Positions 35,292 through 51,759 of a DNA stretch of 64,000 nucleotides are shown piece after piece. The translations under genes and the position numbers were made by a program. The notes under the pieces were generated by a model. It did not search any database. It had not been told where the DNA came from and saw nothing but the letters and a program-made list of their open reading frames with translations. The stretch is from Xestospongia muta. Taxonomy: Eukaryota; Porifera; Demospongiae; Haplosclerida; Petrosiidae. Location of the stretch: assembly GCA_963693285.1 (NCBI GenBank), contig OY848921.1:186001-250000 (forward strand), given 5' to 3'. Every line of letters starts with the position of its first letter. Position 1 is the stretch's first letter.

Positions 35292-36336
35292 CTATAGACT
35301 TTCATCTCCTTCTTCAACATCTTTTAAGTTTAAGACTTCTACTGTGCCCTGACCTCTAGTCTCAGATCGAACTATCTCATCAATTTCTCTGTAAGCTCCA
35401 GGATCAATAAGACAAATCTAGTGGGAAGATAGATGAAATGGATGCATAAAATAAATGGATATATAGAATAATAGGTCAATGGATGAATAAAGTGCTTTAT
35501 GGATACATAACATACTATTTCCATATTTGGTGTCCAATCTTCTTGCTCAATACTAGCTAATAAACTATTAATTTTCTCTCGTATTCTCCTAGCCTCCTTT
35601 ACTGGTAGTACCAGTCTCATTCTCATTCTGGCCCGTTCCAATGCCATATGAGTCTTCAATAATCGGATCACATCCAAAGCCTAATACAGTCAAGTTATTA
35701 AAAGTTATTATCTAATATAATTACCTGTTGTTTAGCATTTCTAGTTGGCTTAACAGCATAATGGACATCCTTCATAGCTCTCTCTATAAGACCAACAGTA
35801 TAAGGTCTTTTTGTCTCTGGATTGACACATTTATCAGCGACAATAGTTGCTATATCACGAAATGTTGACTCAAGCTGTGCCTGACGCTCTCTCTCTGACA
35901 CTTGTAATTCTCCTTTACTTAAAATCTAATAAAAATATATTTATTATACGATGATAGTAACAAGTCCAGACTTGCATGACCAGATGTACTCTTTCAGTGT
36001 GTCTGGCCATAAAAGGATTATAACAGGACTGACCTGTTTACAAATCTCGCTCTGATCGTCAGTACCAAATGCTGCTACTAAATCATCTCTTTTAGCGACT
36101 TGTCCTTTAGAGACATTCGTAAATACTGTGTGTGTTTGTAATACTTCATCAATATCTTTCTCTCTATTATATAATGACATCACTACTAAAAGTTTTAAGA
36201 GGACTTACATTTTATTCCTCCATGAGACAACTTTATTCTTGTAGCAAGCAATTTCAAATCTTTTACCTCCTTTTTTCATACGAACTATTGCAACATTTGT
36301 TAGTCGGATTTGATTGGTTGGAGTAAAGATAGACAT
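35292..36336 (-). CDS. SBDS: SBDS ribosome maturation factor
   Basis: Orthologue of the Shwachman-Bodian-Diamond protein, which works with the GTPase EFL1 to release eIF6 from 60S ribosomal subunits. Five exons: 36209-36336, 36034-36163, 35725-35925, 35516-35680, 35292-35417, giving about 249 residues, the same as in other animals. The start [16 protein letters not shown] is nearly invariant in the family; the FYSH domain contains [13 protein letters not shown], the middle domain [12 protein letters not shown] and the C-terminal domain ends [16 protein letters not shown]. All splice phases match. Nothing unusual. Confidence 0.96.
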
Positions 36337-36440
36337 GATGACACATGAGAGAATGATAATCTAGAAAAGAGAAAGTAGGTGGTGCTTAATCATTCGTTCA
36401 TAATTTCAAGAGTTATTTAAAGTATACGGATATATACGAA

Positions 36441-36520
36441 AACTTTCTAAAATTTCTACACAAATGTAATGGAGGAAAGTGATAGTTAATAATTAACTTG
36501 CTCCGTATAACTTCTCCACG
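36441..36520. promoter_or_regulatory. Conserved promoter-like block upstream of SBDS
   Basis: Contains TTCTAAAATTT, then ACAAATGTAA, GGAAA, and about 57 bases later CTCCGTATA, plus a CACGTG box at about 36519. The same ordered set occurs upstream of RBBP5 at 49451-49516. Function is inferred. Confidence 0.4.
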
Positions 36521-36543
36521 TGGTTTTCAAGCATGCTACCAAA

Positions 36544-36624
36544 ATGAAACGAGTCTCTAAGCAGCCTAAACCAGAAGATGAAGCATCTCCACCAACTAAG
36601 AAAGTTAAAGGAGACCAGAAATAA
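36544..36624 (+). CDS. Small 26-codon ORF or first exon
   Basis: Reads MKRVSKQPKPEDEASPPTKK..., a lysine/proline-rich sequence ending in a stop at 36622-36624. It starts just downstream of the promoter-like block at 36441-36520. I do not recognise it. It could be a short nuclear-type peptide, the start of a transcript, or chance. Confidence 0.3.
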   Translation: MKRVSKQPKPEDEASPPTKKVKGDQK

Positions 36625-37700
36625 GATAATAATGTTGTTTTTATAATAGAAAGATGGTAAGTTGTATCAGATGACCACACTTCCACAGCACTATATCATA
36701 ATTCTTTGATGTTTTGTGCAGACATGTCACGATAAGTTCAGTCTGGGACTAAAAGTGGTCTACAATTTTAGCTTCAGAAGTTGATTCTCCTGGACCAATC
36801 ATATTACCACTTTTTATTCATGTGCTAAAAAGAATTATCTGATAAAATTTATGCTAATAATATTTTATGAAATTTTCTTTGTTAGTTTATGTTTGTAACA
36901 CCAATTGTGTATTTTATATGTCATCAAATTCTTGGAATGTTCTCTATGACAGACTGACCAGTTCTATTGACATTCTTTCATAGTAGTTTAAATAGATTTA
37001 AGATTTTTATATAAATCTATATTATGTCTTATGGATCACTCACACGACATATCTTGTGGTACACCAATGGTATAGTCACAGGACCTATGTATAATCATGT
37101 ATCTATCTCGGATGTTCCCATTTTTCTCATTGTTGTCTCACATAATAAGACATATACATTACCACAATATCTTATACTAATGTTTGTACTGGGTTTAATA
37201 ATAACTTGTTCAACTTGGTCTATATGCAAGGAATATTTACAGAGTCATTTGATCTCGATATGATACTAATAAATAGATGTGTTAATAACTTATGATAATT
37301 ACAAGGGGCATAATCTAATAATACTGCCTAATGTTATAGTAGTGAGAGAGATATCAACATGATCTTTTAGATCAATGCATTCTTGTCTAAACCAAAATTA
37401 GTAAATGATATAATGTTTCATTGTTTACCATCTTTCTGATGTTCCACTTGCAATCAGATCATTGTCTTCCAGTTGTAACAAATCTATCATCTATATAATC
37501 TTGTAATTCCTCTCCTCCTCTTTCCCCATCTTAACCAAATAATCTTAACACTCTATTTAACTAAACATCTCATAATAAAACTAACTGTGATAAATAATAG
37601 TTTACTGTAAAACTCACTCCAGAGACATTTATTGATGACTGGTTTCTTACTTTTACCTTCTACTTGAATCTTTATCACTTCACCATTGCAGTAAGCAACA
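36625..37700. other. Gene-poor interval upstream of MOCS3
   Basis: No supported gene. Around 36740-36775 (CTAAAAGTGGTCTACAATTT) there is a degraded half-copy of the small inverted-repeat element that sits at 37701-37810. A 79-codon frame at 37024-37263 has no recognisable features. Confidence 0.5.
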
Positions 37701-37810
37701 GCAAAAGTGGTCTGGGGACCAATTTTGGCTTTATGAGGCTTTTAGCAGCCAAAAATGATCTGAGGGATAAATTTTGGCTTACCAATAGTGCTCCTAGGAC
37801 CACTTTTGCC
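37701..37810. mobile_element. Small MITE-like element next to MOCS3 start
   Basis: About 110 bases bounded by perfect 12-bp inverted ends, GCAAAAGTGGTC and GACCACTTTTGC, with an internal AAATTTTGGCTT motif that recurs in both orientations. No coding capacity and no clear target duplication. It lies 46 bases before the MOCS3 start codon, so it probably forms part of the 5' leader or promoter. Confidence 0.6.
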
Positions 37811-37855
37811 ATGACAGTTCAGGTCATTACCAAAAGGGTTAAAAATCGTCTGCTC

Positions 37856-39711
37856 ATGGCAAGTGGAGTTCATCAGCTCAGTAATGAAGAGATCAGTCGA
37901 TATGGGAGACAATTAATTCTTCCAGAATGGGGTATACAAGGTATTTATTGTACATAAAATAATTAATTTATCTTTATTTATTTTTACAGGACAACAGAAG
38001 CTCAAATCAGCTGCTGTGTTAATTGTGGGGGCAGGGGGACTGGGCTGTCCGGCTGCTCAGTATTTAGCAGCTGCAGGTGTAGGTACATATGTGGTTACCA
38101 TGGCAACATGTAATTTTAGTTTATATAATATAGGTCATCTTGGTATAGTTGATTATGATGAAGTTGAAGTTAGTAACCTTCATCGTCAGGTATGTGTCAT
38201 GTGACATATCACATGACTTTATATTGGAACAGATTTTACATTCTGAGAAGAGAGTAGGTGTGGCTAAAGCAGACTCCGCCCATGCAGCAATTGAGAGGTG
38301 CTGTATATTCTGTTATATATTGTTTACTTTGAATAATACATTTTTTAATAGCCTCAACTCTCTTGTTAAAGTTAGCACTCATTGTGTATTATTGAACAGT
38401 AGTAACGTCCCAGATATCATTGACAAGTATCCTATAATATACTAAAATATACTGAGCAATATCCTAAAATGTCCTTAACTAATATACAAGATATGATGTC
38501 ATTGTTGATGCCACAGATAATGTAACTACAAGGTAAATTAACAAGTTAATTAATTAGTTAATTAATATTTATAATTATAGATATCTTCTCAACGATGCCT
38601 GTATATTATACAAGAAACCTCTAGTATCTGGTAGTGCTCTGAGATTTGAAGGACAGGTAGACCCTGTTATTAAATGTAATTATTAATTAATTTTTATCTA
38701 GTTAACTGTATATAATTATAATGGAGGACCTTGTTATCGTTGTCTCTTCCCATCTCCGCCCCCTCCTAATACAGTCACTAATTGCTCAGAGGGTGGTGTA
38801 CTCGGAGTGAGTAAGTAAAAAGACATATCTCACTACTATCACATATTATGTATCCATTATAGTACCTGGAATAATAGGTACATTACAAGCATTAGAAGTA
38901 TTGAAAATATTAACAAGTATTGGAGGTGAGTTATACAATCTTGTAATGATCTCATATATACTATCACGATTTTAGATGTATTATCTAGTAAGTTATTGAT
39001 GTTTGATGGTTTGCTGTCTTCATTTCGAGTGATCAAACTTCGATCACATGACCCAATGTGTGTTGTGTGTGGGGAGACTCCTAGTATTACAAAATTAATT
39101 GATTATGAAGTATTCTGTAACTCATCAGCTAATGATAAGGTAGTGATGTCACATGACTACTATGATGTCATATGATGTCATAGGAGAAACATTTGTCAAT
39201 ACTAAAGGAGACTGATCGGATTTCATGTCAGGTAGGTGTGGTAGACCACACCTACAATTTATTATGTAATTTGTAGGAATACAAATCTATATTAGATGAG
39301 GGTAAACCTCATGTATTATTGGATGTACGAGAACCAGTAGAATATAAGATATGTCACCTTCAACAGTCACATAGTATGTTTAATATATTATATACTAAAT
39401 GGTTTCTTTTAAGATATTCCTTTTAGCATTTTACGTAAGTCAGTAAATAAAGTAGCTGATATCATCTCTGAAACAACTGGTCACCATGGCAACGGTAACA
39501 TTATTTTTTATTCTGTAACAATTTAGTGCATTTTTTAGTTCCACTTTATGTGGTTTGTCGTCGTGGCAACGATTCTCAACATGCTGTCCAATTATTACGA
39601 GAGATGTTACCATCGTATTTAACTGCTCCTCTTCCTTCAGTCATTAGTGATATAATTGGAGGATTAACCCACTGGAGTGATGCAATTGATAACACATTTC
39701 CTAAATACTAA
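37856..39711 (+). CDS. MOCS3: MOCS3/UBA4 adenylyltransferase-sulfurtransferase
   Basis: E1-like enzyme that adenylates and thiolates the C termini of MOCS2A (molybdopterin synthase) and URM1 (tRNA thiolation) in the cytosol. About fourteen exons with 40-60 base introns: 37856-37940, 37990-38082, 38134-38189, 38233-38297, 38352-38426, 38491-38532, 38581-38656, 38702-38810, 38863-38925, then 38976 onward. Start [19 protein letters not shown]. Seen: nucleotide-binding [34 protein letters not shown]1 cysteine in [10 protein letters not shown], zinc cysteines CYRC and CVVC, and a C-terminal rhodanese domain with [10 protein letters not shown] and the persulfide cysteine loop CRRGNDSQ. Fully consistent with an active enzyme. 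Confidence 0.94.
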
Positions 39712-39840
39712 TATTAAGTATATTCATGACTCATGTGTCGCAGCGTGACAATGTGTTAATAATATTCATAGCTAATTATTAAGTACAATTATGTGTAAGC
39801 AGACAAGATAAACCAGTTAGAATCAACACAACACAGGTCA

Positions 39841-42800
39841 ATGGTAAGTCAGTGTCACTGCTCTCCTCTTTATTTCTCTCGTTATATAGAGTATGTTTTA
39901 TGTCTTGTTATTATTTTTGCTGGTATTGTCCAGTACTCATTGTCTGGAGATCACTGTAAGTCAATATGGTCTAGATAATGAAACCTGTCAAACTGGTATG
40001 TCCAGTTGCAAGACATTGGATTATGCCCTGTCTGTATTAGATGAAGAAACCAGTAATGTGATTATCAATGTATTGTACAGTCATTCACTAACTAAACAAC
40101 AAAACTACAGCTCTCTCTTCAATTTAACCATACGTGGTAGTGATGTAACAATGACTTGTGATACGTTAGGAGTTGGACTTGCATTTCTACACTCCTTCAA
40201 TATAACCATATCTAACATACAGTGGATAGATTGCTCTATAAAACATCCTACAACAGGTTTAGGAGACTGGTCTTGTAGCAATGATACTGGTGAATGTAGC
40301 CATCTCATATTGCCATTTGCTTACTCTGCACTTTTTCTTTTTAACTGTACTGATTTTATTTTAAACCACGCCTCTTTTACCTCTAGCCGTGGGTCAGGTG
40401 TCTCGTTGTATAATGTACAAGGCTATGTTTTTATTAACGACACGCAATTCATAAACCACACCCTCTCATCAGTACGTTCTTGTAATGAACCTCAAGATGA
40501 AGGAGACTGTAGTCCTCAGTCAACAGGTTTATATATTGAGTTAAGTTACTGTGAGAATATGACTACATATTGTTATCCTAATAATAGTTTTGCTATGAAC
40601 ACTGACTATTATATCGTTAACTGTTTATTTGAGGATAATGCTAATATCGGGGCTTATAGGAATACCACAGATATCTTACCTGTGGCGGGATTGACTCGTG
40701 AACAACACTGGCCGTTTGGTAGAGGTGGAGGAATGGGTGTGGTTTTTCAAGCTTACAAAATTAAACATGTCACTTTGGTTGTTCATGGGTCACATTTTCG
40801 TAATAACCATGCTGTTTATGGTGGGGGGATGTTCCTGCAATTAAACTCTGGTTATCCTGATCATAATTATTTCATTGTAGAAGAGAGCAGTTTCCATGGC
40901 AACACAGCTGAGCTTAATGGGGGTGGAATGGAGATTGTTACGGAGGTATTCTATAATAGTGATGCTATTTTTAATATGTCCTTTCGTAATCATCTCATCA
41001 TTTACGAAAGCAACTTCTACAATAATGAAGCATATTGGGGAGGTGGAGTTTCATTTGTTACTTATCCTAGCAACGTCTCATTTCTCACAGTAGAAATGAA
41101 CGGATCACATTGGTATAATAACAAATACAAAAGTGGGGCTGGAGCAATAGGTTTACTACGTAAAGAGAAACCAGAACGAGTCTATTTTTTTATACCAACA
41201 GTCAAGTTTACAAACTGCTCATTTTTAAAGACATATGCTATATTAGCTATAGAAACAAGCCTTAGTTTGATAGCCTGTACTGTCTATAGTGAAGGAATAG
41301 CTCTAGAATTTTATGGAACTACAAGGTTTGAAGATAACAGTGCTTCAGCTCTTGGTCTTAGTGATACCGGTGCAACTATTTATGGTTACATAAGATTTTC
41401 TAATAACACAGGATTTAAAGGTGGAGCAATGTTCCTTAATGGAAAGGCATGGATGACACTAACTCCATTTGTCACTATAGAGTTCTTGAATAACTCTGCC
41501 TATGAGTACGGAGGTGGTCTTTATTACCTATCACCTGCTCCTCTAGAAATGAACATGTCAAGTTCATGTTTTGTTTGGTATAAGGATCCTGGTCAAATGG
41601 ATGTACCTCTGAAATATTGGTGGGTTAATGTCACATTCTCTGGTAACCAAGCAACACAAGGTGGCGATGCTGCTTATATTAATGATCCTGAAAAATGTAT
41701 TTGGCCGGGGGAATCTTCTATCTTTAATCCAAACAGGACTGACTTGTTTGACTATTCTGGTCAAGATCATAATAGCAGTACTTATGTCATAGCCACGCCA
41801 GTAAAAACAATGTATTTTGATAGTGATTCCAGCCAATTCACTCATTCAACTGAACAAAACCATTTTTCTATGTACAGTTTAATGCCAGGAGAGAAAATTC
41901 GTATAAAAATTGTTACTGAAGATTATTTTGGACACTCTGTACCAACAGTGTTAAGTATCAAATGCCATACTATTGAAGAATACATGAATTCACATTTACT
42001 TACAGACTTTTGTCGTGAGAACAGTTCATTTGGCATCAGTGGTAGTCGACTAGTTGCTTCTAATACAATGCTTGATGATTTAGTAATATCAGGTATAGTT
42101 GATTTCAATGAGCTTGTTCTAGTATTCAAAACTAATGAACCAGTTTCTGTTATAAAACCATTACGTCTCTATCTCAATGAGTGTGCATTGGGCTATGAAT
42201 ATGATAATGACATGCATCAGTGTCAATGTGTTAATAATGACATCGATACCTCACCAATTTTGTGTGTATCTATTGTTGACAGTCCTATTTTAATCCCTTG
42301 TGCTCGACATCATTATTGGGTGGGTAACATTACAACGTCAAATGGTTCAGTTTTGGCTTATCAGTTTTGTCGTACTGGTAAATGTTCTTGCCCTTCAAAT
42401 AGAAACTGTAGCCGTTACCATGGATACTCAGTGTTACCATCCTCTCATAACAGTATGTGTACCAATGGTCTATCTGGCCCTCTATGTTCTCAGTGTTCTG
42501 ATGATAAATCACTGACATATAATGGATATAGTTGTTCTCATTGTAGCAGAGGTCATAAGATTATTTTAGTTTCACTGATTATATTGGAATGTTTTCTAAT
42601 AGTGGTTGTCATCATTGTATTCTTGAAACTCAATATTCGTGTCAGTACTGCTGGTTTCTATGGGTTCCTGTATTTTTATAGTGTTTTACCATTGTTCCTT
42701 TGGTCAGATTTACCAACTGGATTGGAAGCCACAATATCTATCATTACCGGTATTACTTCATTAGATTTTAAACTGTTGCAATATTTTGATCTGTGTCTCT

Positions 42801-43897
42801 TTGATGACATAAGAGCTATTCATTACGAAATCCTTCATTATATTTATCCTGTGGCTGTTGTCTTGTTGATAACAGCTGTAATTAAAATGGACCAGCATTG
42901 TTTCAAACGAGTCCAGTTCTTTGCCGGCAATGTTGCTATACAAGCGTTATGTATTATTCTTTTAATATCTTATACTTCAGTATCAGAAACATCTCTTAAT
43001 ATTTTGCTACCATTTTCCTATCAAAATGCTAGAACAAGTAATGATATTCAACAAAAATTTGTCTCTGTTGATCCTGGAGTGAAGTATATGGACCCAAAAC
43101 ATCACTTGCCATATTGGTTGATAGCACTTACTGTAGAGTTAGTCTTTGTGCTGCCATTTGCTCTACTAATGGTGTTTGCTCCTTGGTTAATGAAGTTTTT
43201 CAATCTCAGCAGAATTAAGCCTATTTTAGATGAATATCATAACTGTTTCCAAGATCAATATCGCTGGTTTGCTGGTGTCTACTTGTTAGCTCGACAGGCT
43301 ATGTTCTTGATATCTGCTGTCACTGATAATCCTACAGAAACAGCTTATTGTCAGCAACTGTTCTGTCTCTTTTTACTAATCTTTACAGCAACATTACAAC
43401 CTTATCGTAACCAAAATATAAATCGTATTGATATATTCTTTCTCTTACTTCTCACTGTCATTTCATTCTCTGGGTATAATCCCACAGCTATTATCCTCTT
43501 GGAGTCTTCACACACAGCAGTCATTGCTATCTTGAGTCTTCTTCCTTTTACTTGTATGGTCATTGGGTGTATTGTGATGGTTGGAAGAAAAGTTTTAAGA
43601 GTTTATTTAAAGCATCATTCGTCAGGTAAACTCCAATCAGTACTTGGAGATTCTGATAGTTTCTCTCAAAGTAGTATGACCAGTTCTAATGATACACGTA
43701 ACACTGAGATTACAACAACAAGAACCAATGATCTACCTCCACGGTTTTATGATCAAGAAGAGAATTATCGTCAAGATGAGAGGAGTCGTCTGCTGGAACA
43801 ACCTCGTCCTGCACGTGTGGCTTTTACAGGATCTAGATATTACCACGCCTTACCTGATCCTAAAGCACCCTCTATTAATGGACCCCATACTAACTAA
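39841..43897 (+). CDS. Giant beta-helix / multi-membrane surface protein
   Basis: About 1,335 residues, essentially a single 4-kb exon. The frame is open from ATG 39893; an in-frame ATG at 39841 followed by a 46-base intron (39844-39889, GTAAGT...ATATAG) would add MS. A hydrophobic signal peptide (FYVLLLFLLVLSSTHC) is followed by ~650 residues of right-handed parallel beta-helix repeats (NNxAxxGGGM/GGG motifs, many N-x-S/T sequons), a Cys-rich segment (CSQCSDDKSLTYNGYSCSHC), then 8-10 membrane helices and a ~110-residue Ser/Thr-rich cytosolic tail. The membrane part contains a DEYHNCFQDQYRWFAG ... LQPYRNQNINRID pattern that I associate with invertebrate and protist multi-pass proteins of unknown role. 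Probably a cell-surface receptor or adhesion protein; function unknown. Its lack of introns contrasts with its neighbours. Confidence 0.85.
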
Positions 43898-43961
43898 CTA
43901 ATGTATTTTTATATAACACAATACGACAATATGAATTGTGTTAATGACAATATTTAATGTG

Positions 43962-48424
<4,463 letters not shown>

Positions 48425-48442
48425 TACTGCTTTATTCCTTAT
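48425..48442. promoter_or_regulatory. 18-base spacer between divergent PEX6 and macro-domain starts
   Basis: The PEX6 ATG (minus, 48424) and the first in-frame ATG of the macro gene (plus, 48443) are only 18 bases apart. Core promoter elements must lie within the coding or leader regions of one another. Confidence 0.55.
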
Positions 48443-49359
48443 ATGGAAATGGGTGGGGCTTCATTCTGCTATAATTCAATGGCTAAAGATATTAACGCTC
48501 TATCTGGTCCCAGTCATAATGGTCAAATCATTCCTCCATGGTCAGTGACAGCCCAGGAATATGAAGTATTGTATCATTTTCCAGACTTTACAAAGAGATT
48601 TGATATTGGACGAGACTGCCTAACATTAAGAGGTAAGAATATTACTATACATATTATTATCTACTTCACTTGTAGAAAGGTTTGATCTACACCTATTCGC
48701 TGAACAATGTCAAGTATCACCAACTCCGTCTCTACAAGATAAAGTGTCTCTTTTAGTAGGAGGTAACTTAGCTCATATTGAAGTTGATGCTGTTGTAAAT
48801 GCCTCAAATTGCTGGCTTACTTCAGGGAAAGGTAGCTAATAACAGTGTTACTATTTATAATAAGCTGTTAAATATTAGGAGTAAATGGTGCAATTCATGC
48901 TGGGGCTGGTTGGTGTCTGCTAGAGGAGTGTGTGCGTCTCGGAGGATGTCGTGTAGGTGAAGCTAAACTATCTGGAGGATATGATCTACCTGCTAGACAT
49001 GTTATCCATACTGTTGGACCAGAAGGTAAATACAAAGATAGAGCTGTTAAACTGAGGTATATTTTAATAGAGAGATTATTAATATATTTAAAGTGTCTTT
49101 GTATAGGAATTGTTATCATAATTCTCTCGAGTTGTGTTTACAACATAATATAAAGACTGTCGCCTTTCCTTGTATTAGTACTGGACAGTATTGTTATCCC
49201 AGTGCTGAGGCTGCTAATGTTGCATTGAGTACTGTACGTCAATGGTTGTTAACTGATGGAAATTATGATAAAATAGATCGTGTTATATTTGTTACTAGAA
49301 CAGTAAAAGATGAAGAGGCATACTCGACTTTAATGTTGAAATATTTTCCAGTGAAATAA
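48443..49359 (+). CDS. Macro-domain protein, MacroD-like
   Basis: Predicted ADP-ribose-binding macro domain of the MACROD type, about 258 residues. Four exons: 48443-48632, 48676-48831, 48879-49056, 49107-49359. A ~95-residue N-terminal extension precedes the domain. Motifs: VDAVVNASN (ADP-ribose adenine site), [36 protein letters not shown] and [12 protein letters not shown]. In MacroD enzymes the loop reads GGVDGAIH; the catalytic Asp is Asn here, so hydrolase activity is doubtful while binding should remain. An in-frame ATG at 48479 ([10 protein letters not shown]) is an alternative start that would lengthen the spacer to PEX6. Confidence 0.88.
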
Positions 49360-49543
49360 ATTTTAAAAATTATTTTCATTTTTTTATTTTTTGTTGTAAC
49401 AGTTTTATTCTAAGGAGAGTCCACGTGATTTACATTTCCTGACGTGAACGGAAACATTCTGAAATTTTGTATAGAAATGTAACAGGAAAAGCAAATTTAG
49501 ATTCTACTCCGTATATACTATATTTCGGGTAAAGGGTGAAACG
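49360..49543. promoter_or_regulatory. RBBP5 upstream region with shared promoter block
   Basis: 184 bases. It contains CCACGTGA (E-box), TGACGTGA (CRE-like), then TTCTGAAATTT, GAAATGTAA, GGAAA and CTCCGTATA in the same order as upstream of SBDS at 36441-36510. Confidence 0.45.
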
Positions 49544-51096
49544 ATGAATTTAGAATTACTGAGAACATTTGATCATAGCTATCCAGAACATAATGACGGG
49601 ATTTTAGACTCTGGTAGCGAAGCTGTTGTCGCTCAATTCAACAGGAGAGGTACTATGTTAGCTGTAGGTTGTAATGATGGACGTATTACCATATGGGACT
49701 TTATGACACGTGGGATAGCTCGTCAGTTTAGCAGTCATATACATCCTATTACATCATTGAGTTGGAATAGGAGTGGTCGTAAGCTCCTTAGTTCAGCAAC
49801 TGATTGGAATGTTATCCTGTGGGATGTAATCTCGGGTGAGGTAGACCTTCGACTGAGGTTCCCTTCTCCGGTAATGAAGGTCCAATTTAACCCACGGAAT
49901 CGGAACATGTTCCTTGTCTGTCCTATGAAGCATGTACCAACGGTAGTCTCTCTTAAAGGGGATGATCCTGACCACACCCCTTTACCAACAGATGGAGAAC
50001 CAGAAGCAAACATGTCAGCTGCATTTGATCGTCATGGCAAATTAATTGTATTAGGGAGTTCGAAAGGCAAGGTAATTAAGTGGGTGTGGTCCTTAACTCA
50101 TAATATTGTTATTATAATTCAATTTTAGGTGATTGTTATCGATGTTAAAAGTTTCAAAATTCTCAAGACATTTCGTGTATTCACTGGAGGTGCTACATCT
50201 GTTACTATAAAATCAATTGAATTTGCTCGTCGAGGTAGTAATTTTCTCATCAATGGAGCAGATCGTGTAATGAGAGTATTTGATATGGAAGATGTCCTAA
50301 AAACAGGAGAAAATGATGTAGAAATTGAAGTAGATGCATTACAACGTTTACAAGATAATGTTAACAGAATGCAATGGAAAAAATGTACCTTTTCAGGTAA
50401 TACAGTATAACATTATAAGTAGTAGTTCTACTATATCTGTTTATAGGTGATGGTGATTATATCTGTGCTGGATCACATCGTCAACATGAATTATATATAT
50501 GGGACAAAGCTACTGGTAATTTAGTCAAAATGTTAACAGGTCCTAAAGGGGAGTGTCTACTTGATGTCGTGTGGCATCCAGTCCGTCCTATAATCCTCTC
50601 AGTATCTAATGGAGTAGTCAACATATGGTCACATACTCAGACTGAATTGTGGAGTGCATATGCTCCTAATTTTAAAGAATTAGATGAAAATGAAGAATAT
50701 GAAGAGAGAGAGAGTGAGTTTGATATTGAAGATGAAGACAAATCTATTACACAAGAAAGGACTGGAGAATTAGCAGATGATGAACTGGACATTGATGTTA
50801 CTGAGACACCAGAGATACCTGCATTTCGTAGCAGTGAAGAAGATAGTGAGTCTCCTCTGGATTGGTTACCTTATGCTCCTGAAGTTGAAGAACCAGAGGA
50901 ACCAGGTTGGGGTCAATTGGAACCAAGTCTTAACGATTTACCCTCGGATCATGTCAGAAAGAGACAAGTAACTGATGAGAATATGGATCCTTCTCTAGCT
51001 CCACCCACTAAACAACCTCGTACTATAGAAATTGATTTACCGGAGGCAACAGCTGATCCAAAATCAAAGAAATCAACAACTCGATCTAAAAAATAA
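49544..51096 (+). CDS. RBBP5: RBBP5, COMPASS/MLL complex subunit
   Basis: WD40 propeller protein of the histone H3K4 methyltransferase (MLL/SET1) complexes, where it activates the catalytic SET domain together with ASH2L and WDR5. Three exons: 49544-50071, 50129-50396, 50447-51096, giving about 481 residues (about 540 in human). Start MNLELLRTFDHSYPEHNDG is very conserved. WD-type repeats include DGRITIWDF, SATDWNVILWDV and HELYIWDKATG. After the propeller come the acidic hinge (DENEEYEERESEFDIEDED) and a segment with LDWLPYAPEVEEPE. It ends in a basic tail (SKKSTTRSKK). The shorter C terminus is the only difference of note. Confidence 0.95.
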
Positions 51097-51759
51097 TATA
51101 CCACTATGGAAACAATTAAACTTATTTTGAAAATATGAGATCATTATGTATTTGACTAATATATTAGTAAAGGATTGAGGAATGTTTGATTTAAATTGTT
51201 CTATAATGTATGATATGTTCTGTGTAGAGACAAACAGTTTTTAACAGAGTTTCCAAGTCAGAAAAAAATCAAATTTTTGTACTTAAAAATAGTTTCATTA
51301 TTATAGGAGAAGAACTATTTGTCCATTAATAATTGGTTATCCATTTGCTCTGACGACTGTCCATTGATCCACCATTGATCCATTAAAGATGAAGACACCA
51401 AGTATTGACAGAGCTGTTAGGAAAAGAAGAATAAATTACTTGCAAACTTCATATACTGACAAGATCAGAACCAATTCAGGACAACCCTACACAAAGAATG
51501 AAATAAATATGTTCAATAGTACAATAACTCTATGATGTAGTACATTTAGCATCTCAAAGTCCTCATCAAAGGACAATTGAGACCCCAGGCAACACCACGT
51601 GGAGGTAGTACTACATTGTTGCCCACACTGTTGGGGAAGAGAAAAGAGAAATGAATTAATATAATGTACTTAGAAAATGTCTTTAGACTTGACTGATTTA
51701 ATCCTTAAGAGTGAAAGAAAAATATAATATAGATATGATAATTGAAGATACTTGTTTCT
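51097..51759. other. RBBP5 3' flank
   Basis: No gene seen. Near 51330-51380 there are short direct repeats of the phrase TCCATTGATCCA. Confidence 0.5.

Noticed and set aside
36132..36326. 64-residue plus-strand frame
   Set aside because: Antisense to SBDS exon 1.
37024..37263. 79-residue plus-strand frame
   Set aside because: Hydrophobic AT-rich frame with no splice context, homology or codon signal.
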